A DNA stretch of 25,950 bases. Origin: CAZEAC01 sp964510065 (lineage in GTDB: Bacteria > Bdellovibrionota_C > UBA2361 > CAIXSY01). The DNA lies in assembly GCA_964510065.1 (NCBI GenBank), contig CAZEAC010000060.1:1-25950 (forward strand), in the 5' to 3' direction. Positions 7,939 through 16,306 of this stretch are shown in pieces. The notes below the pieces were generated by a model. The model was not told the DNA's origin. It ran no database searches and saw only the letters and a list, made by a program, of their open reading frames with translations. Made by a program: the position numbers and the translations under genes. Numbering within the stretch: the stretch's first letter is position 1; every line of letters starts with the position of its first letter.

Positions 7939-8434
7939 CGCGAGGCACTCGTTCGAAATACCGGAAGGTACAGTGCTGCCCCGCACGCTCACTCCGCAGC
8001 ACGAACTCCGCTTCGAATTCCGGGAAATAGGCGTCACCGGCATGCGTACCAGGAACCAACGTAAGGGATACAGCATCCCACAACGGAAGTGTCGCTCGAT
8101 AGATCTCCGCACCACCTATTATCCAAAGCTTGTCGGAGGGAAGCTGCGTCGGGTCATGGCGATACGCTTCAATACATTCACGCGGATCTTTCCAAAGTTC
8201 GATGGCGCGGTCCGCGCTGAGACTGGAAGAAATTACGATATTCTTGCGCCCAGGTAGCGGCCGGAACTTGGCGGGAATTGATTCATAAGTCTTTCGTCCC
8301 ATCAGCACGGTATGCCCCCTAGAGCTTTCGGAAAAGTTTTTAAGATCCTCAGGAAGATGCCAAGGCAGTTTGCCGCCGCCACCAATTACTCGATTATGAT
8401 CCATGGCCGCGATGGCGATAACAGAGAGCGCCAT
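7910..8434 (-). CDS. folA: Dihydrofolate reductase FolA
   Basis: Reduces dihydrofolate to tetrahydrofolate with NADPH, regenerating the cofactor oxidised by the adjacent thymidylate synthase. I place the start at ATG 8434 (174 residues), because the conserved protein begins at MALSVIAIAA and AAAGGAAA lies just upstream, overlapping the thyA stop. A longer frame starting at 8500 would run into thyA. Visible motifs are HNRVIGGGGKLPWHLPEDLKNF with the catalytic Asp in PED, the NADPH-binding MGRKTYESI and the IIGGAEIYR glycine motif. It follows thyA by 10 bases, so the two are translationally linked. Its 3' end overlaps the haem c protein gene by 29 bp on the opposite strand. Confidence 0.95.
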   Translation of the reverse strand: MALSVIAIAAMDHNRVIGGGGKLPWHLPEDLKNFSESSRGHTVLMGRKTYESIPAKFRPLPGRKNIVISSSLSADRAIELWKDPRECIEAYRHDPTQLPSDKLWIIGGAEIYRATLPLWDAVSLTLVPGTHAGDAYFPEFEAEFVLRSERAGQHCTFRYFERVPRVIREGARAD

Positions 8435-8444
8435 GTCGTTTCCT

Positions 8445-9254
8445 TTATACGGCAATATCAAATTTAATTGCCGCTTCAGGCTCGTAGGCTTCGAGGGCAA
8501 AATCTTCGTAGCGGAACGAGAAGAGATCTTGCACCTCGCGATTTATCTTCATCCGAGGAAGCGGCCGTGGCTCGCGGGTAAGCTGAAGTTTCGCTCCTTC
8601 AATATGGTTTGAATATATATGCACATCACCAAATGTATGCACAAACTCGAAGGGTTTCATGCCAACTACCTGCGCTATCATCATCAGGAGAAGAGAATAG
8701 CTTGCAATATTAAAGGGCACCCCTAACATAAGGTCGGCCGAACGCTGATACAGCTGCAGACTAAGATTTCCGTTGGACGCATACAGCTGGAAAAAAGTGT
8801 GGCAGGCCGGGGGCGCCACCTTCGGAAGCTCGCCGGGGTTAAAGGCAATGACCAACATTCTACGGCTGTTCGGGTCGCGCTTAAGCGTATCCACAAGTCG
8901 TGCAATCTGATCGACACTCTTCCCGTCGGGCCCCTGCCAATTGCGCCACTGTTTTCCGTACACCGGCCCGAGATCACCATTCTCATCAGCCCACTCATCC
9001 CAGATACTGACACCACGCTCATTCAAATATTTAATATTAGTATCTCCCTTGAGAAACCAGAGGAGCTCATGGACTATTGATTTCAAGTGCACCTTTTTAG
9101 TCGTGAGCAGAGGAAAGCCATCATTCAGATTACAGCGTAGCTGTCGCCCAAAGACCGAGTAGGTTCCAACCCCTGTCCGGTCGGTACGTTTCTCAGCGTT
9201 TTCGGGCTTTCCATGGGTTAACACATCACGGACTAAATCAAGATACTGTTTCAT
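8445..9254 (-). CDS. thyA: Thymidylate synthase ThyA
   Basis: Converts dUMP to dTMP using methylene-tetrahydrofolate as methyl donor and reductant. The product is 269 residues, close to the E. coli enzyme. Visible are the N-terminal KRTDRTGVGTYSVFG block, the catalytic Cys151 in PPACHTFFQLY, the QRSADLMLGVPFNIASY substrate block and the C-terminal DIAV end. It lies 12 bases after the DUF255 gene and 10 bases before folA, forming a three-gene minus-strand operon. I see no strong ribosome-binding site, so coupling to the upstream gene is likely. Confidence 0.97.
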   Translation of the reverse strand: MKQYLDLVRDVLTHGKPENAEKRTDRTGVGTYSVFGRQLRCNLNDGFPLLTTKKVHLKSIVHELLWFLKGDTNIKYLNERGVSIWDEWADENGDLGPVYGKQWRNWQGPDGKSVDQIARLVDTLKRDPNSRRMLVIAFNPGELPKVAPPACHTFFQLYASNGNLSLQLYQRSADLMLGVPFNIASYSLLLMMIAQVVGMKPFEFVHTFGDVHIYSNHIEGAKLQLTREPRPLPRMKINREVQDLFSFRYEDFALEAYEPEAAIKFDIAV

Positions 9255-9266
9255 AGAACGTCGATC

Positions 9267-11255
9267 TTACTTAAGGCTCCGTAAAAGATCCACCATTTCT
9301 CCTGTCTCATTAAGTGGCGCAGTACACGTGAAATCTTTACAAACATATAACGTGGCTCGCCCATTAATCGCGGTTTTCCCGGTCGCGATATCGGGCATAC
9401 CTCGGGCCTCCTGCTCTTTTATAATTAGCACCGTGCGCGGAAGCCAGTTCTTACGAAGGTAATCACTCACCTCGTGAGGGATCCCCTCGGCGCCGCAGAC
9501 CAACACTATCTGCGTGGCGCCCTCAATAAGAATTGAGACTCCCTCTAACGCTTTCACCATGGCAAAGGGATACTGGGTAAGGGTTTGCGAGAGCGAAGAG
9601 CATAGCGTCAACGCACGTTCCCGATATACGCTATCGGAACTTAAGAGCGACAAGGTGGCAAGATTGCAAAGGGCCATCGAAGTGCCTGACGGTGTTGCTC
9701 CATCGTGTATCTCTCTTTTTTGAACAATAAGTTCCGGCGCGGTAGAATAAATATAACCTGCCAATACATTCGGGCCCTGTTCCAGCCAGAATAGCCTGTC
9801 CTGTGCCTCCTGAATTCGCCGTGCCTCAACGTACCAGCGGGAGTCGCCGCTCGCAAAATAGAGCGCAAGGAACCCTTCAACCAGCGCTGTATAATCGTCG
9901 AGGTATCCAGCGAGCGCAGCTCTATTTCCGGCAAAGCTTCTAAACACCACTCCATCTCGCACTAAATTTCGCAACACGAATTCGGCTGCTGACTCCGCGG
10001 CCTTCTTCCAACGAGCGTCGTCGAAGACAAATGCCGCGCGCGCGAGCGCACTAATCATTAAACCATTCCATGCGCTGATAATTTTCTCGTCTCGATGCAG
10101 CTTGCGGCGCTTTTCGCGCTCAACAAACAAAAGCTTCAAGCTCTCCTGAACCTTCGTGTCAAGAATCCTCTCAAGCGGGAGGTCTCGGCGCAGGCACAAC
10201 ACAATCTTTTCATCCTCGAAATTGCCGCCAGGTTCGATCTCGAAAAGTGTCGAGACTTCCGTAAACAACTCCGTGCCTAGAGCCGCAACCAGCTCTTCTC
10301 GACTCCACGCATAAAACTCACCTTCTTTATCGACCTCCCCCGCATCAAGTGCCGAGTAAAATCCGCCGCCCGGGTCACACAGTTCACGCAACACGAATTC
10401 GAAAATCCTTTCGGCGACTGTGCGATAGCTCTGTTGGCGAGTTATCTGAAATGCGTCAACATAGGCCTGGGCAAGAAGCGCATTGTCATAGAGCATTTTC
10501 TCAAAGTGCGGGATATGCCACTTCGGATCGGTCGAGTAGCGCGAGAATCCACCAGCAACATGATCGTGGATGCCGCCACGCGCCATGGCATCAAGGGTGC
10601 ATCGAACCATATCGATTCCGGTGTCGCGCTTCATCAGAAAACGAAGCGCGCCGGCGGGGGGAAACTTTGGGGCGGCACCAAATCCACCCCAAGTGGAATC
10701 AAAGCTTTCGCGAAAGTGCCGTAGCGCACTATCAAAGATCGCAGCGCTCACCGTAACCTTTGCGGAACCTGTCTCTCGCGAATGCATCGCTTCAGTGATA
10801 CTCGCACCTGAATTGAGTATCTTCTCCCTTTCGCTGCCCCAAAAACCCGCAAGCTGAGTTAGGATTGAGAGGAACTGCTGGCGATAAAAGAAAGTACCAC
10901 CCCAAAAAGGCTTTAAATCTGGGGTAAGAAAGACACTCATCGGCCAACCTCCATGACCGGTAAGTCCTATCACCACGTCCATGTAGATCTGATCAACATC
11001 TGGGCGCTCTTCACGGTCAACCTTTATCGGAATAAAGTGCCGATTAAGCAATTCCGCAACATCGCGTTTCTCAAACGAGTCACGCTCCATCACATGACAC
11101 CAGTAGCAGGTCGAGTATCCAATCGAGAGAAAGATAGGCTTATTCTCTTCACGCGCACGGGTGAATGCGAGCTCGCCCCAGGGATACCACTGCACCGGAT
11201 TATCTTTATGTTGCAAAAGATAGGGACTGCTTTCCCGGGCTAAGAGATTTGGCAT
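9267..11255 (-). CDS. Thioredoxin-fold DUF255 / YyaL-SPATA20 family protein
   Basis: A 662-residue cytosolic-looking protein without a signal peptide. The N-terminal 160 residues match the DUF255 thioredoxin-like domain: NLLARESSPYLLQHKDNPV, then STCYWCHVM with Cys50 and Cys53, KVDREERPDVDQIYM and GGWPMSVFLTPDLKP. The remainder resembles the (alpha/alpha)6 barrel seen in N-acylglucosamine epimerase-like enzymes, including GGIHDHVAGGFSRYSTD and HFEKMLYDNALLAQAY. Members are widespread; the physiological reaction is not established to my knowledge. It is the first gene of an operon with thyA and folA. The ATG at 11253-11255 shares the tetranucleotide CATG with an opposite-strand ATG. Confidence 0.9.
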   Translation of the reverse strand: MPNLLARESSPYLLQHKDNPVQWYPWGELAFTRAREENKPIFLSIGYSTCYWCHVMERDSFEKRDVAELLNRHFIPIKVDREERPDVDQIYMDVVIGLTGHGGWPMSVFLTPDLKPFWGGTFFYRQQFLSILTQLAGFWGSEREKILNSGASITEAMHSRETGSAKVTVSAAIFDSALRHFRESFDSTWGGFGAAPKFPPAGALRFLMKRDTGIDMVRCTLDAMARGGIHDHVAGGFSRYSTDPKWHIPHFEKMLYDNALLAQAYVDAFQITRQQSYRTVAERIFEFVLRELCDPGGGFYSALDAGEVDKEGEFYAWSREELVAALGTELFTEVSTLFEIEPGGNFEDEKIVLCLRRDLPLERILDTKVQESLKLLFVEREKRRKLHRDEKIISAWNGLMISALARAAFVFDDARWKKAAESAAEFVLRNLVRDGVVFRSFAGNRAALAGYLDDYTALVEGFLALYFASGDSRWYVEARRIQEAQDRLFWLEQGPNVLAGYIYSTAPELIVQKREIHDGATPSGTSMALCNLATLSLLSSDSVYRERALTLCSSLSQTLTQYPFAMVKALEGVSILIEGATQIVLVCGAEGIPHEVSDYLRKNWLPRTVLIIKEQEARGMPDIATGKTAINGRATLYVCKDFTCTAPLNETGEMVDLLRSLK

Positions 11256-11322
11256 GAATTCATCATTTCATGGGTGTGTGAAAAGTTCAAATCAAAGACC
11301 AAAGAAGTCAGTCCAAGAACAA

Positions 11323-11655
11323 ATGGTGCGGTTTTTGGCATGGGATGCATTTGGTTTTATGGTTCTTATCGACTTGTTACCTGTAGCGATGTTTCTTTTT
11401 GGCAAAACCTTTGTGCCCAGCCGTACCACGGATGTAAATTGCGTTAAGGAAAGATCTCGTGCGTTAGATTTTTCGAATAAATCCGAAAGAACCCCTCGAT
11501 CGGACCAGGAGACACTCGAGATTCTGCAAGAGTCATTCACGGACGCATTTGAACAGGCGACAATTGACGCGGAAGATCTGACAAATTTGAGTCAAAAGCT
11601 TGCCGCGCCGGAGATCGGAATCCAGCGCTGGCTCAAAGCAACGATCTGGAGATAA
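11323..11655 (+). CDS. Possible small membrane-anchored protein (doubtful)
   Basis: An open frame of 110 codons from ATG 11323. An earlier in-frame ATG at 11254 overlaps the start codon of the divergent DUF255 gene. The predicted product has one hydrophobic stretch near the start (FGFMVLIDLLPVAMFLFG) and a polar, Glu/Asp-rich C-terminal part (ETLEILQESFTDAFEQATIDAEDL). There is no clear ribosome-binding site and no family recognised. After the TAA at 11653 the same frame continues open for a further 37 codons, so the stop may be secondary. It may be real, decayed or spurious. Confidence 0.35.
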   Translation: MVRFLAWDAFGFMVLIDLLPVAMFLFGKTFVPSRTTDVNCVKERSRALDFSNKSERTPRSDQETLEILQESFTDAFEQATIDAEDLTNLSQKLAAPEIGIQRWLKATIWR

Positions 11656-11752
11656 TGCCGCGTTTCGGAAATGGTTCGATTTGAAATCCATTCGCTTGCG
11701 CGCCCTCTGAGGGAAGATCTCGATCTCGTAATCACTAAGCTTGACAGCACCT

Positions 11753-14479
11753 CTAAGGAGTTGGCGTAGGCGATGGGGTTACTGGTGGCGTAGCCGGATA
11801 AGGAACCGGCCACAATATTAGCGGCCCTCCCTTAACAACCGCCGCGCGATTTGCGACCAAATACTCAATCTTGCTTCCGTACATGTCACGCGTCACGTTC
11901 GGAATTTCCAATGTAGACGAGGTTCCTGCCAATACCTCATCCAAGTACCAACGGTAAACCAATCCTGTTCCGGACCCGACTATCGTGAGCGATAATATTC
12001 CTCCTTCCTGCACAACAGCCGCCGCGGGCTGCTTCGTCAAATACGGTGGCGCGACCGATGTATCGGAAAAAACAAAATCGAAATTGGCAAGCGGAGCGTT
12101 AATTAAAGCTTGGCGAACGTAAAGTGATTTGCTTCCCACTGAGGAGGTCACTGTAATGTCATATCGACCAGGCGCGAGCGTTAAAGAAAACTTTCCACAG
12201 TCGTCCGTAGCATAAACAGATGTGCCATAGTTACTTACGAATGAGAGCGAAGCCTTGCCGCCACAAGAAAAATCCGGATAACGAACAGTGCCACTGATAG
12301 AATACCGCGCAGGTGAGTTATAATTGAATGTCGTCGCCCCGTTTACCGATACGGAACGATATGCTTCGGTGATTTTTGATAACAATTCATGTTCTGCATG
12401 GAGAGCGTAGGGTCCATCAACAATATTGGGAATGGAGTATTCGCCGTCGGTCCCCGTGACTGCCGACGCAAACACGAACCCACTCACGGCATTTTCCAAT
12501 TGTAAGCGCACCCCCCTCAACGGAATCTCTCGCACCGTATATCTCCCCGAAAGCAATGACGTTGGATTTGCTGTGGCAACAATATCAAATCGGGTATTAT
12601 CGGCAGCTATCGTCGGCCTTAACAACGGGAATGAGTATCCCATAAAGATCCCCGGCTTGGTCGTTGTCAATCGGTAGTCTAAAAACTGCACCTGCGGCGG
12701 TGACGTGTAGGTACCGTTCGCTCGAGTAAAAGCAACGAGCGCGGGGGGGCCGAGAATTTGAGGTCGAATGTCAATTCGAGCGTTCGGTACACCAAGTCCT
12801 GCAGCAGTCGTTACGCGGCCATAGATTGAAACACCCTGGATTTTTTGGCCGGTAAGGTTCAAGCTTGTACTTCCATTAGCGCTGAGAGTTACGGTACTGT
12901 AGGTTGGGTTGAAGCTATAGCCGGGCTTAAAAGGAGTCACCGTATAAGTACCCGGCTCTGCGTACAGCGTGTAGCGACCGAAGTTGTCACTCACGGTCGC
13001 TGTCCCAGTTCCTAAACTCGACGACCATACATAAACTCCAACGTTTGGTTGAAATTGTCCCGAAGCTGTAATGATACCGGTAAGAAGCGAATTCGCAGTA
13101 ATCGAGGAATTCACAAGTCGCGCGGCGTCAGGGATCCCGCCCCATGTCGTCCTGCCTTGAAGCGACGCAAGCGGCTTGATACTTCGTCTAAGTTCAAAGA
13201 GGAACTTGCTTGGATTGTGAAAACCATTATTCCTCGACGCATGTAAACCCACGAGACCGGTCACCAACGGCGCAGCCATCGAGGTTCCCGAAATAATATT
13301 ATAGCCACCATTCGGAAAGGCACTTAGAATATCGCTGCCTGGCGCTCCGAGAGCCACACGCTGAGCGCCAAAATTCGAGTACGATGCCAGACTACCGTCG
13401 CGTTCAACAGCTGCAACAGCGACATTTCCCGTAAGGCTGTATGAGGCTGGGTAGTCCGGACTAATAGAAATATCGCGTGCGTTATTGCCTGCGGCAACGA
13501 CCGAGAGAATCCCTTCTTGAATAGCCTTCGCAATTGCAGTTTGCAGCGCGGCAACGTCCACGAGGCCTCCCCACGATGCGTTAAACGCGACGATATTTAC
13601 TCCACGTTTCTTTAGAGCCGTTATATAGTTTATCGCAATTACAGCCTGATCTGCTGTCATGCTTCCATCACTATTGAGTGCTCGTACTGGTAAAAATTTT
13701 ACCCCAGCGCCCGAGCCGATAACGCCCTGCTCATTATTGCCAATCGCCGCAGCGATACCAGCAACATGAGTACCATGGTGCCGCACAGCAGATGAAAGTC
13801 CCGTTTTGTTGACGACATCAAATCCGAGGTAGTCATCAACATACCCATTTAAGTCATCATCTATTGAGTTATTTGGAATCTCCCACGGATTTGTCCATAT
13901 CGCGTCTCTTAGATCTGGGTGGTTATAATCAAAATCGGTATCGATAATTGCGATGACCACCCCCGACGATCCGGTGACCATACCCCTAGCCTCCGGCAGG
14001 TTAATATCCACGTCATTCGATTGATCTAATGCCCACTGCCTATAAAAAAATAAATCGTTTGGGGCCGCGTACGCATGGAAGATTCCGTTGCAGCTGCAAA
14101 TAACTCGCCGGTGGACGCGGTGCGACTTCTGTTTACGCGAAATTCTGCGCTCGAAACGTTGTAACATTTTCACGTCCGCACAGAAGGCATTCCACGATAG
14201 CGGCCGTCGGCGTTTAGAGGTATAGTCGCCCGGCGTGCGAATGTGCAGCATACTTGTAGACGAGTTAAGAATCTCGGGCACTCCGGGTTTCAATACTTCC
14301 GAAAGATAATCTAAGCTCTTTATATCTTTGAGTGGCGACGTAGAGCGCCGAATAATCTGCTCATCTTTTACGCAGCTTTGGGCAAACGTGTTCGACGAGA
14401 ATGCGACAACAGAAAGCAAAAAAAGTAATTTTAGAAACTCGGTAATCTTCCGAATCATATTCCTCGCTACTCGAGCCAT
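11753..14479 (-). CDS. Secreted subtilisin-like serine protease with C-terminal beta-domain repeats
   Basis: A 908-residue S8 family endopeptidase, probably secreted or cell-surface. The signal peptide is about residues 8-34 (LKLLFLLSVVAF..., AQS). A pro-region of about 130 residues precedes the catalytic domain, where Asp180 (IAIIDTDFDYNHPDL), His235 (HHGTHVAGI), the oxyanion Asn332 (AAGNN) and Ser400 (SGTSMAAP) are all present. Residue 182 is Asp where most family members have Gly (DTG). From about 470 there are several carboxypeptidase-regulatory/SpaA-like beta repeats (GIITASGQ..., GRVTTAAG..., GTVRYPD...), then an Ig-like segment with VVQEGG...LVYRWY, and a short Pro/Thr tail (PVTPSPTPTP) ending at the stop. 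Such tails usually link to another domain; here nothing follows. It is flanked by unrelated genes and looks accessory. An internal ATG at 14458 could be the start. Confidence 0.92.
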   Translation of the reverse strand: MARVARNMIRKITEFLKLLFLLSVVAFSSNTFAQSCVKDEQIIRRSTSPLKDIKSLDYLSEVLKPGVPEILNSSTSMLHIRTPGDYTSKRRRPLSWNAFCADVKMLQRFERRISRKQKSHRVHRRVICSCNGIFHAYAAPNDLFFYRQWALDQSNDVDINLPEARGMVTGSSGVVIAIIDTDFDYNHPDLRDAIWTNPWEIPNNSIDDDLNGYVDDYLGFDVVNKTGLSSAVRHHGTHVAGIAAAIGNNEQGVIGSGAGVKFLPVRALNSDGSMTADQAVIAINYITALKKRGVNIVAFNASWGGLVDVAALQTAIAKAIQEGILSVVAAGNNARDISISPDYPASYSLTGNVAVAAVERDGSLASYSNFGAQRVALGAPGSDILSAFPNGGYNIISGTSMAAPLVTGLVGLHASRNNGFHNPSKFLFELRRSIKPLASLQGRTTWGGIPDAARLVNSSITANSLLTGIITASGQFQPNVGVYVWSSSLGTGTATVSDNFGRYTLYAEPGTYTVTPFKPGYSFNPTYSTVTLSANGSTSLNLTGQKIQGVSIYGRVTTAAGLGVPNARIDIRPQILGPPALVAFTRANGTYTSPPQVQFLDYRLTTTKPGIFMGYSFPLLRPTIAADNTRFDIVATANPTSLLSGRYTVREIPLRGVRLQLENAVSGFVFASAVTGTDGEYSIPNIVDGPYALHAEHELLSKITEAYRSVSVNGATTFNYNSPARYSISGTVRYPDFSCGGKASLSFVSNYGTSVYATDDCGKFSLTLAPGRYDITVTSSVGSKSLYVRQALINAPLANFDFVFSDTSVAPPYLTKQPAAAVVQEGGILSLTIVGSGTGLVYRWYLDEVLAGTSSTLEIPNVTRDMYGSKIEYLVANRAAVVKGGPLILWPVPYPATPPVTPSPTPTP

Positions 14480-14566
14480 ATTAAGATATTCGGAAATCCA
14501 ATTAAACCGCTAAAGTTCTGTAAATTGAGTCTTTGGTGCCTTCCTTCCTTTTCACTTAACGTACGT

Positions 14567-14595
14567 GCGCGAAATTACGCGGTTTATTTTCGCGC
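14567..14595. repeat. Inverted repeat GCGCGAAA/TTTCGCGC
   Basis: Perfect 8-bp arms with a 13-base spacer lie in the 262-bp divergent gap between the subtilisin-like protease gene and the SRRSFL protein gene. The spacing and position fit a shared operator or an mRNA-leader hairpin, but no regulator can be assigned. Nothing else was recognised in this gap. Confidence 0.45.
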
Positions 14596-14741
14596 CACAA
14601 TTCCAAAGAGTAGACTGGCACTAATCGCCATTAACCTCGACGCCATTATCGGAAGTCATGCGGACCTCACCTCCGGACCATCTAAGAGCTCTGTGTAGCT
14701 TGACTTAACGAGCCAAAAAGTAAAGTCTAACTGACGTTGTT

Positions 14742-15710
14742 ATGATCTCCCTCCCTCATGCTCCAAATGGCGTCAGCCGCAGAAGCTTCTTAAATCTTAC
14801 AGGTCGAGCGCTCGCGGTCGTATTCTTACCAGGACCTAAAGTTTCATCAATCGCAGCAATCCCAGATTTGGGAGCCGCGCCGGTGCTACCCGCAGTTTCA
14901 GAGCTTACAAGAAAGGGGGTCCACCATCTTGTACACCTTGGAAGTCTTCTTGGCGTCGGAGGAGACCTCGGTTATGCCAGCCCAATCAATTTGGGAGAGT
15001 ATGGTGCGACAGCGGCTCGCGATCTCGCCGCGCGGCAGTTACTGCTCGCATTTGGCGAGATACAACGTAGACAAAGCGAAATTCCGATGGAGTTGGATTA
15101 TTATAGGCAGTTTCTTCCTGGAGTTCGCGCTCAACTTCGAAAATCGAAGACGCTATTTCGGGCAAATCCTGATTTGACTTTTCTCGCTAACACCACTGAA
15201 GGCAAAGAGGTGACAGACACTCTATGGAAGGGATTTCTTGATTTTGGCTTTATACGTGGCCCACTCCGGGTATTACGGTTTAACTCTCGAAGGCTCCGGA
15301 AATTACCACACGCGAACAACCGAGATTGGTATGCAACTAATCTTCTTCAGCAGCTCGCAGATCAAGGAATTGCTGCTGTATTAAAGGATCCGGCAGTTAT
15401 TCTTAACATACGTTACGCAGAAGTATGTTGCGCCGAAGCAAGAGTAATAAACGGAGAGATTCCTCACAGCTCCCGGAAGCTCTCTGCGAACGAGCAGCTG
15501 CTTTACCGAGAACGTCTACAGTCGGAGCGCTACCAGCTTGAAAACGAGGCATTTCAATCGCAGCATGAGTTCCCTGAGGAGGTATCACCTCCTCAGCACA
15601 ACCAACCTAAAATGAACTTTCGAAATGCAGCTTTCTGCTCTTCTCGCGTGTGGGCGCCCGAAGGGTGCTTCGATGGTATCATGAGATTCAGTGATCGAGT
15701 TACATTTTGA
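14742..15710 (+). CDS. Unrecognised exported protein with twin-arginine-like motif
   Basis: A 322-residue protein with no family recognised. The N-terminus contains SRRSFLNLTGRALAVVFLPG, matching the Tat pattern (S/T-R-R-x-F-L) followed by a moderately hydrophobic stretch and Ala-rich sequence, so export by Tat is likely. The mature part is largely helical with many Arg and Leu residues (TLWKGFLDFGFIRGPLRVLRF). It contains a Cys-Cys pair (EVCCAEARV) and two more Cys near the C-terminus (FCSSRVWAPEGCF). A cofactor-binding role would fit Tat export but is not shown by any motif. The neighbours (protease on one side, small membrane protein on the other) do not suggest a pathway. No strong ribosome-binding site is visible. 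Confidence 0.72.
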   Translation: MISLPHAPNGVSRRSFLNLTGRALAVVFLPGPKVSSIAAIPDLGAAPVLPAVSELTRKGVHHLVHLGSLLGVGGDLGYASPINLGEYGATAARDLAARQLLLAFGEIQRRQSEIPMELDYYRQFLPGVRAQLRKSKTLFRANPDLTFLANTTEGKEVTDTLWKGFLDFGFIRGPLRVLRFNSRRLRKLPHANNRDWYATNLLQQLADQGIAAVLKDPAVILNIRYAEVCCAEARVINGEIPHSSRKLSANEQLLYRERLQSERYQLENEAFQSQHEFPEEVSPPQHNQPKMNFRNAAFCSSRVWAPEGCFDGIMRFSDRVTF

Positions 15711-15775
15711 ACGCCGCTACGTTCGTCCGAAATTAGCACCCGGATTCCCGGATGCGCCCAATTCTCTAGTCGTTT

Positions 15776-16048
15776 CTACCGTCCACTCATCTTGAGCCGG
15801 CGGAGACCGAGCTGATAAGAAATTATGCCAAGAGTGAATCCACCCACCGCGGCAAGCACAGTTACAATTGCCGAAATAGCGACAAGGCCGGCAACGGACC
15901 AAAATGCGTCGGCGCCAACACGCGCCGCAAGGGTGTAGAGCACACCGGCGAGAAGAAGAAATGATATCATGAGATAGGAGATTGCTACGACGAACCATCC
16001 CTTAGGAGTTTCAAACTGCTCAACAGTATCGCGAAACCTTGCGATCAT
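15776..16048 (-). CDS. Small two-helix membrane protein
   Basis: A 90-residue hydrophobic protein. I prefer ATG 16048. A TTG nine bases upstream at 16057 is also possible, because AAAGGG lies directly before it. Two membrane spans are clear: roughly WFVVAISYLMISFLLLAGVLY and FWSVAGLVAISAIVTVLAAVGG. A short charged N-terminus with FRDTVEQFETPKG and a basic C-terminus (LGLRRLKMSGR) flank them. No family or function is recognised. It is convergent with the SRRSFL protein gene and stands alone. Confidence 0.68.
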   Translation of the reverse strand: MIARFRDTVEQFETPKGWFVVAISYLMISFLLLAGVLYTLAARVGADAFWSVAGLVAISAIVTVLAAVGGFTLGIISYQLGLRRLKMSGR

Positions 16049-16143
16049 AAAACCCAACCCTTTTTAGAGAAAACGACGAAAACTATACTTTAACCGTGAG
16101 GAGCAGCTTACCTTGCCGGACGAGTAATGCTCCGCAGCTTGTC

Positions 16144-16188
16144 AGCACACACATTCCAAGTTATGTGCAATCAAATGTGGTGTGTGCT
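16144..16188. repeat. Inverted repeat AGCACACAC/GTGTGTGCT
   Basis: Perfect 9-bp arms separated by 27 bases lie in the 258-bp gap between the two-helix membrane protein gene and the trmB-type regulator gene. The gap has no gene. The repeat lies 96 bases or more upstream of the membrane protein start, so it may be an operator or a hairpin beyond the regulator gene. The function is unknown. Confidence 0.4.
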
Positions 16189-16306
16189 CTCGAGAAGAAT
16201 ATTTTTTCAGCTGCGCTCTCTTTGTAAATTTGCTCGATAATTAAAGACTCAACGATAAGGCACGACTTGGCGTAAGGTCTTGAAATCTTCGGCTTTTTTA
16301 GCAGTC

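Noticed and set aside
7910..8500. FolA starting at 8500 with 22 extra residues
   Set aside because: That start lies inside thyA, and the extension is not part of the family. ATG 8434 has a good ribosome-binding site.
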